Positions 59,227 to 64,000 of a stretch of DNA of 64,000 nucleotides are shown here, in pieces. Origin of the DNA: Phymatolithon calcareum (Eukaryota; Rhodophyta; Florideophyceae; Hapalidiales); the NCBI GenBank assembly GCA_977006965.1, contig OZ345374.1:558001-622000 (forward strand). The letters run 5' to 3'. Each line of letters begins with the position of its first letter. Position 1 is the first letter of the stretch. The translations under genes and the position numbers were made by a program. Under the pieces are notes generated by a model. That model was not told the DNA's origin. It made no database searches and worked only from the letters and a program-made list of their open reading frames with translations.

Positions 59227-60420
59227 TCATCCTCTTTCGCGATCTGTAATCAGCACAATCGCTGATCAGACTGGCTTTGTTCATCGCGTTCCTGGTATTT
59301 CCGTATGTCTCAAAGATGACCGCATCTGCACGTGCGCACCTAAACGTTCATCTCTACTGAATTCCTTTTTTATGGAAGACGATCGTTACCCAGCGGACAA
59401 ATCTTTTCTAGTATACCTTTGTTTCATTCTCTACTCCTGATTTGACATTCCGTTCGCGTGTGCGAGCGCAACGTCAATTCAGATTCTTTCGGCGAGCTCG
59501 TCTACTTGTTCAGCATCGGCTGACAAGAAGTAGTATAAGTATCTGCCCTCAGTTCTAATAAACTCTCTCGGACAAGGACTTGTCAAACTTCATCAAAAAC
59601 ACTCGCCTCAAAACAAACCAATTCTCTCTGCTGCAACTGACCGCCGCTTGAACCACTACGCACCAATGGAGCTCAGAAGTGATAGTTCATCACGTCCGAC
59701 CAATGACGGAGTATCTTCTCCCGTTCGCAGATCTGACGCGTAACATCCTTCGCGCACAGGACGCCCTAGAGAGTAACCTGTTCTCTAGAATGTTCGAAAC
59801 CTGGTGCAAGAATATGAAGGCCCGCTTTCGAGGAATATGCCGCCTGGAATCCATTCAAGTACGCCAAGCGCATTTGAGCTCCAAGTTCATAACAGCCCAG
59901 AAATTTCGAAGAAAACAGGCACTTGAGCTTCCCAAGGGCATAACACGACTGGCAATATTGAACGCGACAAACGATATGCTTCACAAAGCTCTTCTCTGTA
60001 CCTCTACAGAGAATTTGTACGCACCCTAGACGCTATGACAAGCGTAAACGCTAGAATGCTGAAGAACGCAAAAGAAGAATGGGAAGCATGTCTCACTTCT
60101 AAAGCCACAGGACGGGAGGGCCAGCGCCCTCCTCAGCCCATCAAGAACGAACTACCACCATTCCTCAGAACAAGCAAGAAACGAAGATTCCGAATTCGAT
60201 GAAGCTCTCACAGTTATCTCAAACTTAATGTCCAAGCAAAGACTTTCCGATATTCAAAAAGAGATGATGGAAATGGCAGTTAATACCGTCCAAAGAAAAT
60301 GTCCGAAATAAAAATGAAAACGCAAGCGGAGGATTCTAGCGCAACGAAAAGTCTCGCAGGTGCAATGATAATTGACTAAGGGAGCTTCAATAAAACAGAA
60401 TCCATCCATCCATACTTACT
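59227..60420. other. Decayed element-like region with LTR-like promoter
   Basis: TATAAGTATC (~59535) and TAATAAACTC (~59557) are spaced like a TATA box and a poly(A) signal in an LTR. An ATG at 59659 opens MELRSDSSSRPTNDG, stopping after 24 codons. A shifted frame (to 60029) encodes a helical, basic stretch. Near 60395 AATAAAACAGAATCCATCCATC could be a retroelement 3-prime tail. No protein recognised. Confidence 0.35.
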
Positions 60421-62497
60421 AGAGTTCCCGGACACCGTCCAGTAACTCTTAGGAACCTCCTCCCGGACAAGCACCGCTTGCCGTAGAACCGGATTGCCGT
60501 AGTTGTAGCATTGCGATAGCTTCACTACTACTGCAAAAGACTATGAAGGGTGGGTGGGTGGCCAACAAAAGAACGCGGGCTGCCAACTCGAAAAGCTCAC
60601 CTGTCTAGCCTCCGCCGAGAAATCAGATATCGCACGAGTCCTTTGTGGGAAAAGGACAGCCGGTGTACCAAAAAGCTCCTCACGCTGTTCGCTGCCTTAC
60701 GCGCGGTTCACGTCTCGGTTCAGGGACGTTCCGAAGCTCGTGTCTCCGTGTGAACGCGTCTGCAAGCTTGCGACGCGTGTGCTGGAGATCAAGGTTTCTT
60801 CAGCGTCTTGCTTGATATAGAGATTTCGATCGGCGAGTCTCGGACTCTGGAACAGTTGCTGGCGACTGTGCGCGCCGGTGAGACTGTCGCGCGAGCTTTA
60901 GACTCTGCGCTGCGTGCAGCTGTATTTTTAACCACCGCCGGATTTACGCGCCTGTGAATGTGACGCACAGAGTCTCGGCCTGTCACAGCCCGGCGCCGCG
61001 TGGCGCAACCTGATGAGAGGGTCGCATGGAAAACGTCCAAAAGACGTCCTTGGCCCGGTCGTCACGCGCGTAAGGCCAGGCGGCCATCGGTTGTGGCGCC
61101 CAGGCGCTGTCGGGCGACCTAGGTTGTCGCGGGAGCGTCTTAGCGCGTGGCAGCTGCTCGAATGCTGCTAGATGCGACTCGAGACGGTGTCGAACGACCT
61201 GGCTCGGCATGGAGATCCTTCGCGCGGCGCCGGTCCTCGACTGCCACTGGTTGCGGCTCCAAGACAGTCATTAGCGATGTCGATCAACGCCCGGATGTCA
61301 TCGCGAGTGGTCACTTTCCCGCTGCCGCCGGATGCGTCGCCGCAACAAACCAATCGATATCGATTCATGCGGGGCACCGGCGTTAGTTGTCTTGTAAAGG
61401 CGTGTATGCCATCATCGGTGGTCTGCACGCAGTGTATGATCTCAAGAGGTAGGTGATGGCAGGATTGAGGAGGGCAAATCTGAGAAGATCTCCATACCTC
61501 CGCACCGTCTCTGCCCTTGCTTCTCAGACAAAGGACGTTCTTCGAAAAGGGTATTCTTCACGTGCTAGCCTCTTAGGGGAATAAAGCAATCATCATCATC
61601 ATCATCATCACGGGGAGGATTCTAATAACGAGACATGCATGATACGATAACCTATTTAGAAAGCGAGTTCCTTTCTTTGCATTACAAGTTTTGTTGATTT
61701 CTCAATATTGTCACGTTTTTTGATTAATCTATTAATCTGCGAGCAATTAGTCCAGTATAATCTTAAAAGATTTGCATCGATGGCTGAGGAATCAAATGTT
61801 TGAAAGCTGTTTTAAAAGCTCTTTTTTTGAATTTGGAATTTATTAAACGCCCTCAGTAACACTCATGAGACTGCAAGGGAGATGCGTTTCAGCAGCTACG
61901 TTGTAGCTTCGATCATATATTCAAATACTTGTAACCCGGGTTAACGTCGGAGCCCTAGCTGCAAAAATCCTCTCCCGTAAAAGGGCGGAGGGAAAAGCTT
62001 GGGGTCTACTGATCAGAATTCTTCAATTGGCGCCTTGTCTATTCCATGTCGTCGTTAGAGACGATAGTGAAGAAGAGTAGCTTGTCTAGAGCTTTTTCAG
62101 TGATATGAATCTCCTCTTTGGTCAGTTAATATCTTCCGAGGTATTCTTCCAGGTTGCTCATGAGGACGAAAAAACAGAGTATCGGAAGGAATCACCCCTC
62201 TTCCTTTTAAAAGCTCTCCTTAAGTAATTTGCTTGTTTCAGAACAGCCCAGCTCCCAGGGGTGTGAAAAGCTGTGTTATAACTCGAGACGGGTGACACAG
62301 TCCGTGATACTGTTTCGTGTATGAGGTAAAAAAGGACATTTATTTCTATTGCCACATGAAGGACACCTTACAAAATATCCAATGAAGAAGATAAAGACAT
62401 CTGACGTAGATTTCAAAGTCATTACAAGCATGTATTGAGGGGAAGAAATCCCATATTGATCGAATTGTTCGTCATGAAACACTCGGCAAGAATGCAT
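60421..62497. other. Unassigned, GC-rich then AT-rich
   Basis: 60540-61560 is GC-rich with overlapping frames on both strands but no motif. GGGGAATAAAGCA followed by (ATC)n at 61580-61612 looks like a LINE 3-prime end with a simple-repeat tail. 61620-62497 shows nothing beyond the PSD-like gene 3-prime UTR. Confidence 0.35.
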
Positions 62498-63715
62498 CTA
62501 GTTTTCGGAAGAGAGCATGGCAGTTCCGTAGTGACGATAGATGCTACTGTCAGTACTCAGAGAGGCACCATCGAACCCTTTCTGGAAAAGAACGATGATA
62601 TCAGAGCCACCAAAGAAGAAATTGCCAAATTCAGAACCCTTCTCCACATTCTGTCCCACGAGGTTCGATATCATTTTCACTCCAGACACCTGGCACATTC
62701 CAATGGGGAGTACAGCCACAATGCCGATATTTCCATCCGGTGAGTCAGTAGTGTCCACAGTAAAGATACCACGTGCTTGAGCAAATTCGTATCCATCTTC
62801 TGAGTTGTCCGGTGCATCGAATTGTCCTCCTTTCAAGTTAACATCCAGATAAGTGAGTCCCTGTACAGCTCTGCACTCCTTGACCAATCCCGAGACTGAG
62901 CTGTGGAACCTGTGATAACTGTACGGACTGAGGAAGTAATGAATAAAAGTGCCACCAGCAAAGGCAGTTGCATAGGGACTTCCCGCGAGCAATTCGCTAA
63001 CATTGGCGACGGTGTGTGTGAACTTGAGTCGAATTTGCGGAATTGTGTTCTCCTCTGTGATGGCGTACTTTGCACGGAAAGTACAATCAGCGGGACTTAC
63101 AGGAGTTTGGTTACTGTTCGGCATCGTGATCGGGCGGAGTCCACAGTTCAGCATGCGAACAAAGAAATCGTTGAAGCTGTTCCAAGGTTGATTAGGTTGA
63201 CCGTTAATCATCGAGTCCTGCACGCGATACTGTGGTGAGAAATTGATAAACGATTGTAGCTGTTCCTCACTCCAGGAAGCGGGAGAGTCTAGGAACGAAC
63301 CCCAGTCATTCGAAAATTCTACTAACCACTTCGCGAAGAATTCATCATTTTGGATGGCGTCATCACCTTCAGGTTGGTCGATCAGATAATAGAAATGACA
63401 CAGACGATCATATACCTCCTGGCTATTGCTGTCGGGATTACGCCACGCCGGAAGATCGCTCTGCTGCGGTGCCCAGGTTGAAAAGAAGGTCAGATAGGAC
63501 AGATAACCATCCGTCGTAGTCGGCCACTTTAGTGCATTGTACAGATCACCGTCGAGATCATTGTATGCGGTGGATTGAGCTGTGGTGATTGATTTCTTGA
63601 GTCTTGCCGCGAATGCTGGGTTGTTTTGAATATAGGTGGCAAGCTCTTCGATAACTGAGTCTGAGGTGGTGATTTTGGACTTTTTCCGTCCTTTTTTCAT
63701 GGTGGTGTCGGGCAT
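62498..63715 (-). CDS. Phosphatidylserine-decarboxylase-like pyruvoyl enzyme
   Basis: 405 residues from the ATG at 63715 (MPDTTMKKGRKK). An N-terminal PSDC-type domain (YDRLCHFYYLIDQP, FSNDWGSFLDSP) is followed by YRVQDSMINGQPNQPWNSF, FNDFFVR (181-187), a VSPADC aspartate site (~210), YHRFH (267-271) and FGGSDIIVLF (368-377). In this family the serine of the G-S site is where self-cleavage makes the catalytic pyruvoyl group; D, H and S are all present. The domain order matches the fungal/bacterial PSD-like group that includes L-tryptophan decarboxylases, so the substrate may be an aromatic amino acid rather than phosphatidylserine. No membrane segment or targeting peptide, which favours a soluble enzyme. 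Intronless. Confidence 0.9.
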   Translation of the reverse strand: MPDTTMKKGRKKSKITTSDSVIEELATYIQNNPAFAARLKKSITTAQSTAYNDLDGDLYNALKWPTTTDGYLSYLTFFSTWAPQQSDLPAWRNPDSNSQEVYDRLCHFYYLIDQPEGDDAIQNDEFFAKWLVEFSNDWGSFLDSPASWSEEQLQSFINFSPQYRVQDSMINGQPNQPWNSFNDFFVRMLNCGLRPITMPNSNQTPVSPADCTFRAKYAITEENTIPQIRLKFTHTVANVSELLAGSPYATAFAGGTFIHYFLSPYSYHRFHSSVSGLVKECRAVQGLTYLDVNLKGGQFDAPDNSEDGYEFAQARGIFTVDTTDSPDGNIGIVAVLPIGMCQVSGVKMISNLVGQNVEKGSEFGNFFFGGSDIIVLFQKGFDGASLSTDSSIYRHYGTAMLSSEN

Positions 63716-63815
63716 ATCAAAGGGAAGCGGTTTTTGCTGCAAGAAGGGGAAATAACACCGTAAAATACAATCAGATACTTGGCTACCATTCTATCTTGGT
63801 CCGACCTAGTGTCGG

Positions 63816-63823
63816 CTTTTATA
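63816..63823 (-). promoter_or_regulatory. TATA box of the PSD-like gene
   Basis: TATAAAAG on the minus strand, about 100 nt upstream of the ATG, leaving room for a ~70-nt 5-prime UTR. Confidence 0.6.
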
Positions 63824-64000
63824 CCCACTTGGTACACCCTGAGCGATCAGGACTCGCGCAATGAGGGTACGTAGAATTACTAAATTGGGGAGCATGAATT
63901 GTTCCGTGTCAATCCCCATATGGTTCCACGACTCAGAACAGCAGTATAAGGAGACCACGACAAACTTCCACAATAGACACGAAACAGGTGAACTGCATAG

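Noticed and set aside
63806-63813. CTAGTGTC next to the PSD-like promoter, matching the CTAG transposon end
   Set aside because: Only 8 bp match, with no palindrome and no second end; chance match.

Overview
The window is eukaryotic nuclear DNA. I judge it to be from a florideophyte red alga, Chondrus-like (inference). The grounds are compact intron-poor genes (a one-exon 40S ribosomal protein S4, a Sec61-gamma gene with two short introns), an NB-ARC/kinesin-light-chain-type TPR protein, and heavy loading with Ty1/copia-type elements. There is no bacterial operon structure, CRISPR array or recognisable rRNA. I could not verify tRNAs by eye.

Layout. 0.6-4.2 kb is a gene-rich island: a BTB protein, Sec61-gamma and RPS4. 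5.4-12.6 kb holds a LINE tail and two convergent paralogues of an unknown 590-aa protein. One is intact on the minus strand. The other, on the plus strand, carries two in-frame stops. 13.0-19.8 kb is a DNA-transposon nest: a hAT element with a 2-kb palindrome-bearing transposon inside it, then a LINE fragment and a 99-bp MITE of the same palindrome family. 21.3-26.5 kb is one 1718-aa NLR-like gene whose C-terminus is 16 nearly identical 132-bp TPR units.

27.2-33.7 kb is a minus-strand gene split by a very young, complete copia element (27504-32275, TSD GGAGA). 34.4-42.2 kb is a second, complete, young copia-like element on the minus strand (TSD TTTCC). 42.3-47 kb holds an internally deleted Ty3/gypsy remnant, a tandem pair of unknown minus-strand ORFs and a 167-bp tandem duplication. 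47.0-58.7 kb is LINE debris hosting a compound LTR element (49389-58443, a single outer TSD GCCGC). It is an older copia-like element joined through two truncated back-to-back LTRs to a non-autonomous partner that carries an unrelated AT-hook-like ORF. 58.9-59.2 kb is a hAT-type MITE. 62.5-63.8 kb is a phosphatidylserine-decarboxylase-like enzyme gene with a TATA box.

Most notable. The two copia-like elements at 34-42 kb and 49-56 kb are clearly diverged, yet share an extra 5-prime ORF encoding two Cx2C-(11-13)-Hx5H zinc fingers (U1/JAZ-like spacing). In both, the ORF has no genomic ATG. A short GT-AG intron in the leader would join an A to a TG and so create the start codon only in spliced RNA. 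This gives a simple way to separate translated from genomic RNA, and I do not know it to be described.
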